A stretch of 64,000 nt of DNA from the NCBI GenBank assembly GCA_025449935.1, contig JANWIJ010000062.1, positions 103,580-167,579 of the forward strand, given 5' to 3'. The DNA comes from Chitinophagaceae bacterium. Its GTDB lineage: Bacteria > Bacteroidota > Bacteroidia > Chitinophagales > Chitinophagaceae. The notes below the pieces were generated by a model. That model saw only the letters and a program-made list of their open reading frames with translations. It had not been told where the DNA came from and made no database searches. Made by a program: the position numbers and the translations under genes. Below are positions 56,601-64,000 of this stretch, piece after piece (position 1 is the stretch's first letter; every line of letters begins with the position of its first letter).

Positions 56601-57849
56601 TGGATTTGTTGATCTGACCAATACTGCTCCTTATTCCGGGGTTACAACTGCCACACTAACGATTACCGGCATCACAACAGGAATGAACGGGTACCAGTAC
56701 CGCAGCGTATTATCCAACACCTGCACGGTGGCACTCAATTCATCCCCGGCGGCTTTAAATGTAAGTACGGTTGCCACGCTAACTTCACAACCTGCAGACC
56801 GTACAACCTGCGAAGGAGCGATCCTTTCATTTAGTGTCATAGCTTCGGGAGCTACCTCTTATCAATGGCAGGTAAATACCGGCTCAGGGTTTGTAAATGT
56901 TTCCAATACTGCCCCTTATTCAGGTGCAACAACCACAACACTTACGATTACGGGCGCAACGTCCGCTATGAGCGGGTATCAATACCGCATTGTTCTTGGA
57001 AGCTGCGGATCCCCTGTAAATTCAAATGCAGCAACACTTACTATATCTGTGCCTGTATCCATCACCACACATCCTGCCAGTATTGCTGTATGTGAAGGAA
57101 GTAATACCGGATTCTCCATGGCGGTTACCGGTTCTGCATCGGTTTACCAGTGGCAGATCAGTACAGATGGAGGTACGCTATTTACAAACATCAGCGGCGC
57201 TACCACTTCTTCCTATAATTTAACTGGCGTAATGATGGGACAGAACGGCTATCGTTACCGCATCATCGTAACTGGTGCCTGTGGCCCCGTTACTTCCAAT
57301 ATTGCTGTGCTAACGGTGAATCCATTACCTGTATTTACATTAGCTGGACTGAACCCTGCAACGGTTTGTATTTCTGATCAGCCTTTTAACCTGAACGCTT
57401 CTGTAAGTGGCGGCACCTGGAGCGGAACAGGGGTGCAGGGAAATGCTTTTGATCCGGCTGTGGCTGGAACCGGTGCAGCAACTATTACCTATTCCCTCGC
57501 AATTTCAGGGTGTACCACAGTTCATTCAACGGTGATCCAGGTAAATGAGTGTGCGGATCGTCATATTCCGCTGGACAGGTACCCGGCCTTACTGGTTTAT
57601 CCCAATCCCAATAACGGAATCCTCAGCATCCGGGTAAATACAGACCTGTATACACAGCTTGGAATGAAAATGTTTAACAGTGATGGCCGGCTGATGAAAT
57701 CACAAATGTTCAGTAGTGTGTTCTATGGATCTGTTCTTCCGGTAGATCTTCCGGGAGTACCTGCAGGCACCTATCATTTGTACCTGTTCAATAATGAACA
57801 TGGTTCATTCATCAGCAAGGGAGTGAGCATTATTATTTATAAAAAATAG
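53611..57849 (+). CDS. Secreted M36 (fungalysin-type) metallopeptidase with Ig-like repeats and T9SS sorting domain
   Basis: 1412 residues. A signal peptide (RKTLLLFVSVLSLLAGSAQP) precedes a pro-region of about 200 residues with an FTP-like stretch (MLYLQQSYLGIPVYNQLQVL). The zinc motif is HEFGH (His446, Glu447, His450) within VVHEFGHGISNRLTGG; Glu474 in GEGWSD is the likely third ligand. After the peptidase come a DUF11-like module, a MAM-like module ending GGGWFVDDIILH, three Ig-like repeats of about 90 residues (each with a YQWQ core), and a type A sorting domain (VYPNPNNGILSIRVNTDLYT). M36 enzymes are secreted endopeptidases. It is paralogous to the gene at 59248. A terminator follows. 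Confidence 0.93.
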   Translation: MRKTLLLFVSVLSLLAGSAQPRENETAAARDIVKKHHALIGLSAVDLDNYIISDSYQSAEGIRMLYLQQSYLGIPVYNQLQVLAFRNDRLLSNTGGRIPFIESRISNKSAFPAVTATRAVSAALTESKLPNAQQITAIKETGGRQEFGKLGVSHENITAELIWVPINGKEIKLAWQVFVVPVNAEDMWLIQVDAFSGLILGKINLTVYDAWHGDDHPESTSTTTSMRDNYIIARPDAPSFNLQYRMPVVNSASYRVVPYPAESPTHNGGTPALVTDPWLLAPGNATTLKWHNDGTADHDSTRGNNVWAAEDRNNTNNIIDKAAVSTTPQPNLTFDFVPDFTQAPTTTTPPNQQFNITNLFYWNNIVHDLTYLYGFDEVSGNFQNSNLGRGGLGADYVIADAQDGGGTNNANFATPADGSRPRMQMYLWTAPNPDRDGDVDNSIVVHEFGHGISNRLTGGPSQAGCVGNAEHGGEGWSDYYALMYTTNWASATPSDGFNIPRGIGTYALGQPATGLGIRAFRYCTNIAVNPRVYSAVIPSAPHDRGEYWCMALWEMTWEMIQQTGINPNLFNPSAAGGNSAALKLVTEAMKLQPCGPGFIDARNAILQADTIFFGGLYSCAIWKAFAKRGMGRNASQGSANSVTDQIPSFIVDNGFFSVTQTAPQIQEGQNVTYSNHITAGNCSPMANFFATDTLPTNVTYVSGGSYNAGNRTVTFGPINLSSGQTQTHPVTVTVNNGTYFVPVTHFNEQVTGATIPAGWTATPSSGNAWTVSTTQGNSPPNSFLAPNLAVVTDMSLANSTSYTLNATASSYTTLSFWHRFNTEDGWDGGVVEISTNGGASWSDLGSRMIIGKYNGSLGVGSNNPIGGRAAFTGNNGASFMKTVVNLASFAGQSVRIRFRFASDDNTAPTGGGWFVDDIILHTEPAVYIKSNLFNAGSQLVSVTDTITQILPAAPSCIPVSITIQPLAVNGCAGGNATFTVAATGTTPSYQWQVNTGAGFVDLTNTAPYSGVTTATLTITGITTGMNGYQYRSVLSNTCTVALNSSPAALNVSTVATLTSQPADRTTCEGAILSFSVIASGATSYQWQVNTGSGFVNVSNTAPYSGATTTTLTITGATSAMSGYQYRIVLGSCGSPVNSNAATLTISVPVSITTHPASIAVCEGSNTGFSMAVTGSASVYQWQISTDGGTLFTNISGATTSSYNLTGVMMGQNGYRYRIIVTGACGPVTSNIAVLTVNPLPVFTLAGLNPATVCISDQPFNLNASVSGGTWSGTGVQGNAFDPAVAGTGAATITYSLAISGCTTVHSTVIQVNECADRHIPLDRYPALLVYPNPNNGILSIRVNTDLYTQLGMKMFNSDGRLMKSQMFSSVFYGSVLPVDLPGVPAGTYHLYLFNNEHGSFISKGVSIIIYKK

Positions 57850-57851
57850 AG

Positions 57852-57872
57852 AAAGAAAAACGCGTTTGCGTT
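57852..57872 (-). terminator. Terminator for the leftward secreted-protein gene
   Basis: On the − strand AACGC pairs with GCGTT around an AAAC loop, and TTTCTTT follows. Together with the + strand hairpin beside it, this makes a compact two-way terminator between the convergent genes. Confidence 0.5.
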
Positions 57873-57874
57873 CT

Positions 57875-57910
57875 GTTCCGTACTACCCGTGAGTACGGAA
57901 CATTTTTTTA
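57875..57910 (+). terminator. Intrinsic terminator after the first M36 gene
   Basis: GTTCCGTACT pairs perfectly with AGTACGGAAC around a seven-base loop, and ATTTTTTTA follows. It overlaps the stop codon of the convergent gene. Confidence 0.9.
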
Positions 57911-58957
57911 TTCGGCAGCTTTCAGGAATTTTATCATGGCGCTGCTTCCTTCCGAACTCGCCAGGTAGGCATCGTACCGCTTTTTATCTACAATGGCGAC
58001 CATGTAGGATGTATTGGGTGGAATAGTACCCATATTCTCAGCCACCATGATCAGTTCATTGGTAACATTCATTTCACTGACCGCGATTTTGATGATATAG
58101 GCATTACCGGTCAGGCGAATGTGTTCAAAAAGTAATTTACCGTTCAGGAACAGTGAGATTGAATCTCCGTCAATCTCTGCATTGTCATAAAAACGGAGTT
58201 CAATGGAATCCCCGCTAACGGGTATTTCCCTGATCAGTTCTTTTTTACGGCTGACAAATTTTTCTTCGATCGATGGAGCCTTTAAGGGTGTTGATGCAGT
58301 GATAACCGGTGGCGGGACCTTGTTTGGGGCGACCGGTTTCTCTGCGGGTTTTTGCAGGGGCACATCCGGTTTGCTGACTATCCTTTCCTGCGGAATGTCC
58401 AGTACTTCATTTTCTGAAACCTCAGGATTTTGCGTGGCCACCAGGGAAACACTATCAATGATATCGGGGTCATTGGCCCCGATGGTATAGTTGTCAATGA
58501 CAAAATCCCATTCATCTTCAAACTGGGTAATTCCACTTTTATCCAAATGCACTTCCCCCTTTATTTCGGTATCACTTTCTTTTTTTGCCACTTTTCCATC
58601 CAGCATCATCCGGTTACCTCCCGGGCAATTAAAATCTGCCCTGGAAAGCATCGGGATTTTTCCTGGAGTCGTGCTGAAACGGCCTGCTTTTTCATCCAGT
58701 AACTGGTCATCCCACCAAACTGCGCTGTTCGTACTCACATCAAAATATCCTTTAATACTGTAACGACGGAAATTATTGGCTGACTCGTAATAATACGATG
58801 TACCGGTCAGGCTATCGCCGTTCAGAATAATTTTTACCTCAACTTTTTGCTTGTTTATTTTTCCATGCCACACGCCGGTTATCATTTGAGCGTTGGCCGT
58901 AATAAAAGCATGCAACAATACAGGAAGAAGAAGTGCTCGGAAAAGGATTTTTTTCAA
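57908..58957 (-). CDS. Secreted two-domain protein of unknown function
   Basis: 349 residues from a TTG at 58957; no ATG precedes the signal peptide (KKILFRALLLPVLLHAFITA, then NAQ). The first domain (residues about 25–165) is beta-rich and begins MITGVWHGKINKQKVEVKII. A proline-rich linker (KPDVPLQKPAEKPVAPNKV) leads to a C-terminal beta-sandwich with VSGDSIELRFYDNAEIDGDS and SLFLNGKLL. It resembles carbohydrate-binding-like folds but no ligand can be named. It sits between two M36 peptidase genes on the opposite strand. No sorting domain is present. Confidence 0.82.
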   Translation of the reverse strand: MKKILFRALLLPVLLHAFITANAQMITGVWHGKINKQKVEVKIILNGDSLTGTSYYYESANNFRRYSIKGYFDVSTNSAVWWDDQLLDEKAGRFSTTPGKIPMLSRADFNCPGGNRMMLDGKVAKKESDTEIKGEVHLDKSGITQFEDEWDFVIDNYTIGANDPDIIDSVSLVATQNPEVSENEVLDIPQERIVSKPDVPLQKPAEKPVAPNKVPPPVITASTPLKAPSIEEKFVSRKKELIREIPVSGDSIELRFYDNAEIDGDSISLFLNGKLLFEHIRLTGNAYIIKIAVSEMNVTNELIMVAENMGTIPPNTSYMVAIVDKKRYDAYLASSEGSSAMIKFLKAAE

Positions 58958-59247
58958 AATATAAGTTTAAAAGTCCCGGGACAGTTGTTTTATTAAACGA
59001 TTAAGTACCGGGAAATATTTTGCCGGGAAACAACGTAGAAATGTTTTGGCTTGAATTTGTTTTATTTCCTATATTAGTCCCGTATTTAGTGCCATTACCT
59101 GCTTATGTTGAACGTAGTTTCATACCTTCTTCCCGGTCGGGTATTCGCATTTTTACGACTTTCATATCCTGATAAGAAATTTTCCCGGACCCACTAAATT
59201 TTCTATCTCTGTTTTCGGCACCAAAAAACTAACACAATCTTTCTTTT

Positions 59248-62200
59248 ATGAGAAAAGTTCTACTACTTACCGGCTTACTAATCTGTGCTTTGACCGGTTT
59301 CACCCAGGTTGACAACAATGCAAAGAATGCTGCCTTGCAACTTGTACGGCAAAACAGTGCGGCGATTGGCCTGAGTTCAACAGACATCAACGATGTTCTT
59401 ATCTCTTCTACGTACCTGATACCCGGTACAGATATTACGATGGTATACCTGCAGCAGAGTTATAAAGGCATCCCGGTATTTAACCAGCTTAAAACGCTGG
59501 CCTTCCGTGGTGGGAAAGTAGTGTCCAATGCCGGTGTACATCTGACCGGGATGGAAAAATATACCAGGGGTGCCAGCGAGATACCTTCCGTATCGGCAGA
59601 AAGGGCGATACAAACATCACTGGCAGATGCAAAAGTGGTGGCAAAAGAACCGGCTGTACCATTAAGTATTACGGAGAATGGCCGTAAAATGGAATTTGGC
59701 CGCCTGGGTGCTTCCCAGGAAAACATTAAAGCAGAACTTATCTGGATGCCGGATGATAAAGGGGAATACCGGTTGGCCTGGCAGGTGTTCGTAGTCCCGG
59801 TTAATTCTTCTGATTACTGGCTGATGAGAATTGATGCAAAAAATAATACCCTGATCAGTAAACAAAATCTCACGATCACCTGTAAATGGGAAGCTGACCA
59901 GCATTCAATTGAAGACCATTTTACATCAAATCATGGAAACGTTGCTGAACAAACGCCGGGGAATTATGTGATGCAGCGGAAAAACAATCATTCTCCATGG
60001 GAATATAAACCATTTGTTATTGGTACAGGTACTTACCGGGTAATCCGCTATCCTGCAGAAAGTCCGCAGCATCCTGGTGGAACTCCATCTATTCATACGG
60101 ACCCGTGGACACTTGCTCCCGGGAATGCCACTACATTAAAATGGCATAGCGACCCGGTGGATTACAATATCACCCGCGGTAACAATGTATGGGCGCAGGA
60201 AGACAGGGATGCCAATAACGGAACATCTGCCGTACAGGTGAGTTCTACTACGGCCCTTCCTGACCTGACTTTTGATTACGTATATGATTTTACACAGGCT
60301 CCGTCTCCTCCCACTGGTCCCCTGGTCAACCAGCAGGCTGCTGTGGTCAACCTGTTTTACTTCAATAATATCTTACATGATATAACTTATATCTATGGCT
60401 TTGATGAGGTTTCCGGAAATTTCCAGGAAGATAACCTGGCACGCGGTGGAGCAGGAAGCGACCATGTATTTGCGGATGCACAGGATGGCAGCGGTACCAA
60501 TAACGCCAATTTTGCAACACCAGTAGATGGTACAAATCCGCGTATGCAAATGTACCTGTGGACAGCACCTACTCCTGACCGGGACGGGGATCTTGACAAT
60601 GGTATCATCGCCCATGAATTTACCCATGGAGTCAGTAACAGGTTGACGGGTGGGCCACTTAACGTTTCCTGTTTAGGTAACCAGGAGCAGGGTGGTGAAG
60701 GCTGGAGTGATTATTTTACTTTGATGACCACCACCAACTGGGCCACTGCTACCGTCAATGATGGTCCTCTCCGCAGGGGGATCGGTACTTATGCACTGAA
60801 CCAGCCCACAAATGGTGTTGGAATCCGCAGGTTTCCCTATTCTACAGATATGTCCATTTATCCGTTAACCTATGCAGATCTGCCGGGTTCTGTTGCACCG
60901 CATGGTGTAGGAGAGGTTTGGTGTATGATGATATGGGAAATGACCTGGGAGATCATCAAACAGGACAATGCGATAAATCCAAACTTATTCAATCCCGGAC
61001 CACCTGCTACAATGGTAGGTAACGCATCCGCTTTCAAACTCGTGATGGAAGGTATGCGTTTGCAACCCTGCAGCCCGGGTTTTGTAGATGCGAGGAACGC
61101 TATATTACAGGCCGACCAGCTTTTATTTGGCGGCAGGTACAAATGTGCTATCTGGAAAGCATTTTCAAAAAGAGGATTGGGAAGAAATGCTCTCCAGGGA
61201 TCTTCAGGCAGCATCAGTGATGGAGTACCCAATTTTGAAGTGGATGCAGGAGCTTTTGGTTTTAACCCCAACCTGCCTGCAGTACTGGAAGGGACAAACC
61301 TAGTGTATACAAATGTTGTCACGACAGGAGAATGTACGCCAATGGCTAATTTCACACTGAGAGATACATTGCCACTTACCGTAACCTGGGTTAGCGGTGG
61401 TGTGTACACACCTGCTGACAGGGTAGTAACTTTTAACCCGGTCAACATTCCAATCAATTCATCTCAGAACTTCCAGGTAACCGTGAATGTAAATCCCGGT
61501 ACTTATTTTGCACCCATACAACATATCAATGATCCGGTTACTGCGATAGCACCTAACTGGACCGCTTCATCTACCACGGCCAATGTGTGGACCACCTCGG
61601 GTGCTTCTGTAAGAAGCGCGCCGCTGGCATTCTTTACGCCCAATTCGGGAATAACATCTGACCAGATACTCCGCACAACAGCACCCATTGCATTGCCTGC
61701 TAACCCTTCAGCTACATCGATACTCTCTTTCTGGCACAGGTATATTACCGAAAACCAGTGGGATGGTTGCGTAGTGGAGATCAGTACGAATGGAGGTGGA
61801 ACCTGGCAGGACCTGGGTCCATATATGAGTGGTGCTCGGTATAACCTAACATTGAATGCCTCTCCAAATCCTTTATCCGGCCGCCAGGCATTTTCAGGAA
61901 ACAGCGGAGCTGCCTTTGTACAGACAAGGATTAACCTTGCTTCATTTGCAGGTCAAAACGCGCTGATCCGCTTCCGGTTTGGTTCGGATAACCTGATCGG
62001 GGCCACCGGCTGGTATATAGATGATATATTATTGGAAAGCGGACCCTTTGTTCATGCCAAATCGGGATTATATGATGCGGTAAATGCACGGGTACAATAT
62101 AAAGACACACTTACTCCTATTATTTCTGCAGTTGGTTGTGTTGATCCGGCTATTACATCCCAACCTGCCAGTGTAGTTCGTTGTTCTGTCGCGGGCAACG

Positions 62201-64000
62201 GAATATTTACGGTGGTTGCAGCAGGCACATCACTTACGTATCAATGGCAATTAAGCACCGATAACGGAGCCACCTGGAACCCGATCGCCGGCGCTACACT
62301 TGCTTCTTATATTATTATTAATCCAACCACGGCGCTGAACGGAAACCTTTACCGCGTTACTATTACAGGTGCCTGCGGTTTACCGGTCACATCTGATCCC
62401 GCATCATTGTATGTTAGTCCTGCATTAACACACTCGGCTGTATCAGCAACACCGGCTTCGGTTTGCGTGGGTGGTTCTACGGCCATTACCGGAACAGCCG
62501 GCGGGGGAACAACCGGTACGAATGGAAGTATCGGGTCAAGCGGTATTATTAGTCTTGCTATACCCGATAACTCAGCTGCAGGTGTGAATTCTACCATCAC
62601 ACTGCCTGCATTATCGATCACAACTGCGGCCAACCTGAAATTAAGATTGAACATGACGCATACATGGGTGGGTGATGTAAAAGTTACCCTGACCAGTCCA
62701 TGCGGTGTAACTTATGCTTTCGACAGGCCGGGTGTACCAGCGGGTACATTTGGAAATGGAAATGACTTAAGCGGGGTTTATATTTTTGACCTGGCTGGCG
62801 CTACGGTTTTACCTGAAAGCGGTGCTGTTCCTGCCGGAACCTACCGGCCTTCTGATGTAAACGGGGCGGCGCATACCTGGGCCGGACTGACATTCCCCTG
62901 CAGTACATCCGGAGGTTGGATTCTGAATATATCCGATAATGCAGCCGGCGACCTGGGAACACTTACCGACTGGGCTATCCTGCTGGGTGGTAACTATACA
63001 CACAGTTTAACAGGCCCCGGAACAATTGTGCAGAATGCACCAACTGGAGCCAATAATAGTACGGGCAACTTTACCATTACTGCGCTGCCTGCTGGTGTTC
63101 AGAATTATACACTGGTATCAACCGATGTTCTTGGATGTACCGTAAGTTCAAATATTGTAGTAACAGTTACCGGTGCACCAACCATCACAACACAACCCGC
63201 TAACAGGGTGATCTGCCAGAACGGTAATACAACCTTTGCCGTGGTTGACAACACACCACTGCCTCCTGCATACCAATGGCAGGTAAGCACCGATGGAGGT
63301 GTTATCTGGACAAATCTTGCGAATGTGGCGCCGTTCTCGAATGTGACTACTGCTACATTAACTGTAACTGGCGCCGGGTTGGTATATAATGGCAATCTCT
63401 TCCGGGTTGTTATCACCAATACCTGCGGAACAGTTACTTCCAATCCAGCTTCTTTAACTGTGAATCCACTACCAACCGTAAATGCCGGGCCAAGCGGTTT
63501 CTGCGCACCGGTTACATTAACGGCCAGTGGTAATGCAAATACATATTCCTGGTCACCGTCTACCGGGTTGAATACAACAACTGGAACAACGGTTATTGCA
63601 TCCCCGGTTGTTACAACGGTTTATACTGTGACAGGAACAATCACTGCAACAGGCTGCCAGAACTCAGCATCCGTAACAGTGCTGGGCACACCGGCAACAC
63701 CTGTTATTACGCCGGCAGCACCGGTCATATGTGCAGGAACTATTCAACCCCTGACAGTGCCTGCTACACAGTTCTCCGTTTCTGGCGGTGCCATCACAAT
63801 TCCCGCACTTGGGCCTGGGTCACCGTACCCGTCTGCGGTTAGTGTAGCTGGATTACCCACTTCGGGAGTTAGAGTGAAATCTGTTAATATCAATGGCATT
63901 TCTCATACATTCCCGGCTGATGTGGACATTCTTTTGAGATCACCTGGCGGTACGAATGTGATCATTATGTCTGATGCCGGTGGTGGTACTGATATCGTCA
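59248..64000 (+). CDS. Secreted M36 (fungalysin-type) metallopeptidase with P-domain-like modules (3' truncated)
   Basis: The frame is open from ATG 59248 to the end of the window: 1584 codons, no stop. A signal peptide (RKVLLLTGLLICALTGFTQV) precedes a pro-region paralogous to the gene at 53611. The zinc motif is HEFTH (His456, Glu457, His460) within IAHEFTHGVSNRLTGG; Glu484 in GEGWSD is the likely third ligand. A DUF11-like module, a MAM-like module (GWYIDDILLE) and Ig-like repeats (YQWQLSTDNG) follow. Residues about 1095–1250 resemble a proprotein-convertase P domain (THTWVGDVKVTLTSPCG), and a second one begins near residue 1510 (FPADVDILLRSPGGT). The expected T9SS sorting domain lies beyond the window. 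Confidence 0.92.
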   Translation, partial: MRKVLLLTGLLICALTGFTQVDNNAKNAALQLVRQNSAAIGLSSTDINDVLISSTYLIPGTDITMVYLQQSYKGIPVFNQLKTLAFRGGKVVSNAGVHLTGMEKYTRGASEIPSVSAERAIQTSLADAKVVAKEPAVPLSITENGRKMEFGRLGASQENIKAELIWMPDDKGEYRLAWQVFVVPVNSSDYWLMRIDAKNNTLISKQNLTITCKWEADQHSIEDHFTSNHGNVAEQTPGNYVMQRKNNHSPWEYKPFVIGTGTYRVIRYPAESPQHPGGTPSIHTDPWTLAPGNATTLKWHSDPVDYNITRGNNVWAQEDRDANNGTSAVQVSSTTALPDLTFDYVYDFTQAPSPPTGPLVNQQAAVVNLFYFNNILHDITYIYGFDEVSGNFQEDNLARGGAGSDHVFADAQDGSGTNNANFATPVDGTNPRMQMYLWTAPTPDRDGDLDNGIIAHEFTHGVSNRLTGGPLNVSCLGNQEQGGEGWSDYFTLMTTTNWATATVNDGPLRRGIGTYALNQPTNGVGIRRFPYSTDMSIYPLTYADLPGSVAPHGVGEVWCMMIWEMTWEIIKQDNAINPNLFNPGPPATMVGNASAFKLVMEGMRLQPCSPGFVDARNAILQADQLLFGGRYKCAIWKAFSKRGLGRNALQGSSGSISDGVPNFEVDAGAFGFNPNLPAVLEGTNLVYTNVVTTGECTPMANFTLRDTLPLTVTWVSGGVYTPADRVVTFNPVNIPINSSQNFQVTVNVNPGTYFAPIQHINDPVTAIAPNWTASSTTANVWTTSGASVRSAPLAFFTPNSGITSDQILRTTAPIALPANPSATSILSFWHRYITENQWDGCVVEISTNGGGTWQDLGPYMSGARYNLTLNASPNPLSGRQAFSGNSGAAFVQTRINLASFAGQNALIRFRFGSDNLIGATGWYIDDILLESGPFVHAKSGLYDAVNARVQYKDTLTPIISAVGCVDPAITSQPASVVRCSVAGNGIFTVVAAGTSLTYQWQLSTDNGATWNPIAGATLASYIIINPTTALNGNLYRVTITGACGLPVTSDPASLYVSPALTHSAVSATPASVCVGGSTAITGTAGGGTTGTNGSIGSSGIISLAIPDNSAAGVNSTITLPALSITTAANLKLRLNMTHTWVGDVKVTLTSPCGVTYAFDRPGVPAGTFGNGNDLSGVYIFDLAGATVLPESGAVPAGTYRPSDVNGAAHTWAGLTFPCSTSGGWILNISDNAAGDLGTLTDWAILLGGNYTHSLTGPGTIVQNAPTGANNSTGNFTITALPAGVQNYTLVSTDVLGCTVSSNIVVTVTGAPTITTQPANRVICQNGNTTFAVVDNTPLPPAYQWQVSTDGGVIWTNLANVAPFSNVTTATLTVTGAGLVYNGNLFRVVITNTCGTVTSNPASLTVNPLPTVNAGPSGFCAPVTLTASGNANTYSWSPSTGLNTTTGTTVIASPVVTTVYTVTGTITATGCQNSASVTVLGTPATPVITPAAPVICAGTIQPLTVPATQFSVSGGAITIPALGPGSPYPSAVSVAGLPTSGVRVKSVNINGISHTFPADVDILLRSPGGTNVIIMSDAGGGTDIV

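Overview
The window reads as a chromosomal segment of a Bacteroidota bacterium, most likely in the Chitinophagaceae or a close relative (inference). The evidence is: several cargo proteins with C-terminal type IX secretion (T9SS) sorting domains, a TonB-dependent receptor with a carboxypeptidase-like N-terminal domain, the ftsX–DUF3098–uppP gene order, promoters of the TTG-N20-TAnnTTTG type, and mostly absent Shine-Dalgarno sequences. I found no rRNA, tRNA, insertion sequence, phage gene or CRISPR array.

Bases 1–16,650 hold the most unusual region. Five very large same-strand paralogues lie in tandem; the first is cut by the window edge. Four of them show an N-terminal signal peptide, and in the first it lies off the edge. 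Each has 9–12 tetratricopeptide units of about 42 residues and a C-terminal CHAT (caspase-like) domain. All five keep the catalytic His and Cys exactly 77 residues apart. Parts of the intergenic DNA are duplicated too.

Bases 16,650–26,500: two related T9SS cargo genes follow, each with the same promoter and a roughly 185-nt conserved 5' leader. Next come a TonB-dependent receptor and a run of small membrane-protein genes ending in a winged-helix regulator. Bases 26,500–31,050 hold a small secreted fibronectin-like protein with a tiny ORF behind it, an ABC-2 exporter followed by a LolA-like protein, and pdxA on the other strand.

Bases 31,460–40,000 carry three large T9SS cargo genes: two paralogous GEVED-domain proteins flanking a BNR/sortilin-like beta-propeller protein. 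Bases 40,060–53,400 are mainly housekeeping: rsmA, a D-2-hydroxyacid dehydrogenase, greA (with a strong Shine-Dalgarno and a terminator-like hairpin in its leader), a HIT protein, ruvC, a flippase-like membrane protein, a DUF3108 protein, a metallo-beta-lactamase-fold hydrolase overlapping an MFS transporter, uppP, a DUF3098 protein, ftsX, leuS (with a low-GC insertion) and a small secreted protein.

Bases 53,600–64,000 hold two paralogous secreted M36 (fungalysin-type) metallopeptidases on either side of an opposite-strand secreted protein. The second runs off the window and carries proprotein-convertase-P-like modules. Overall the window is rich in exported proteins set among conserved core genes. 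The best candidates for something undescribed are the exported TPR–CHAT array and the duplicated leader of the T9SS cargo pair.
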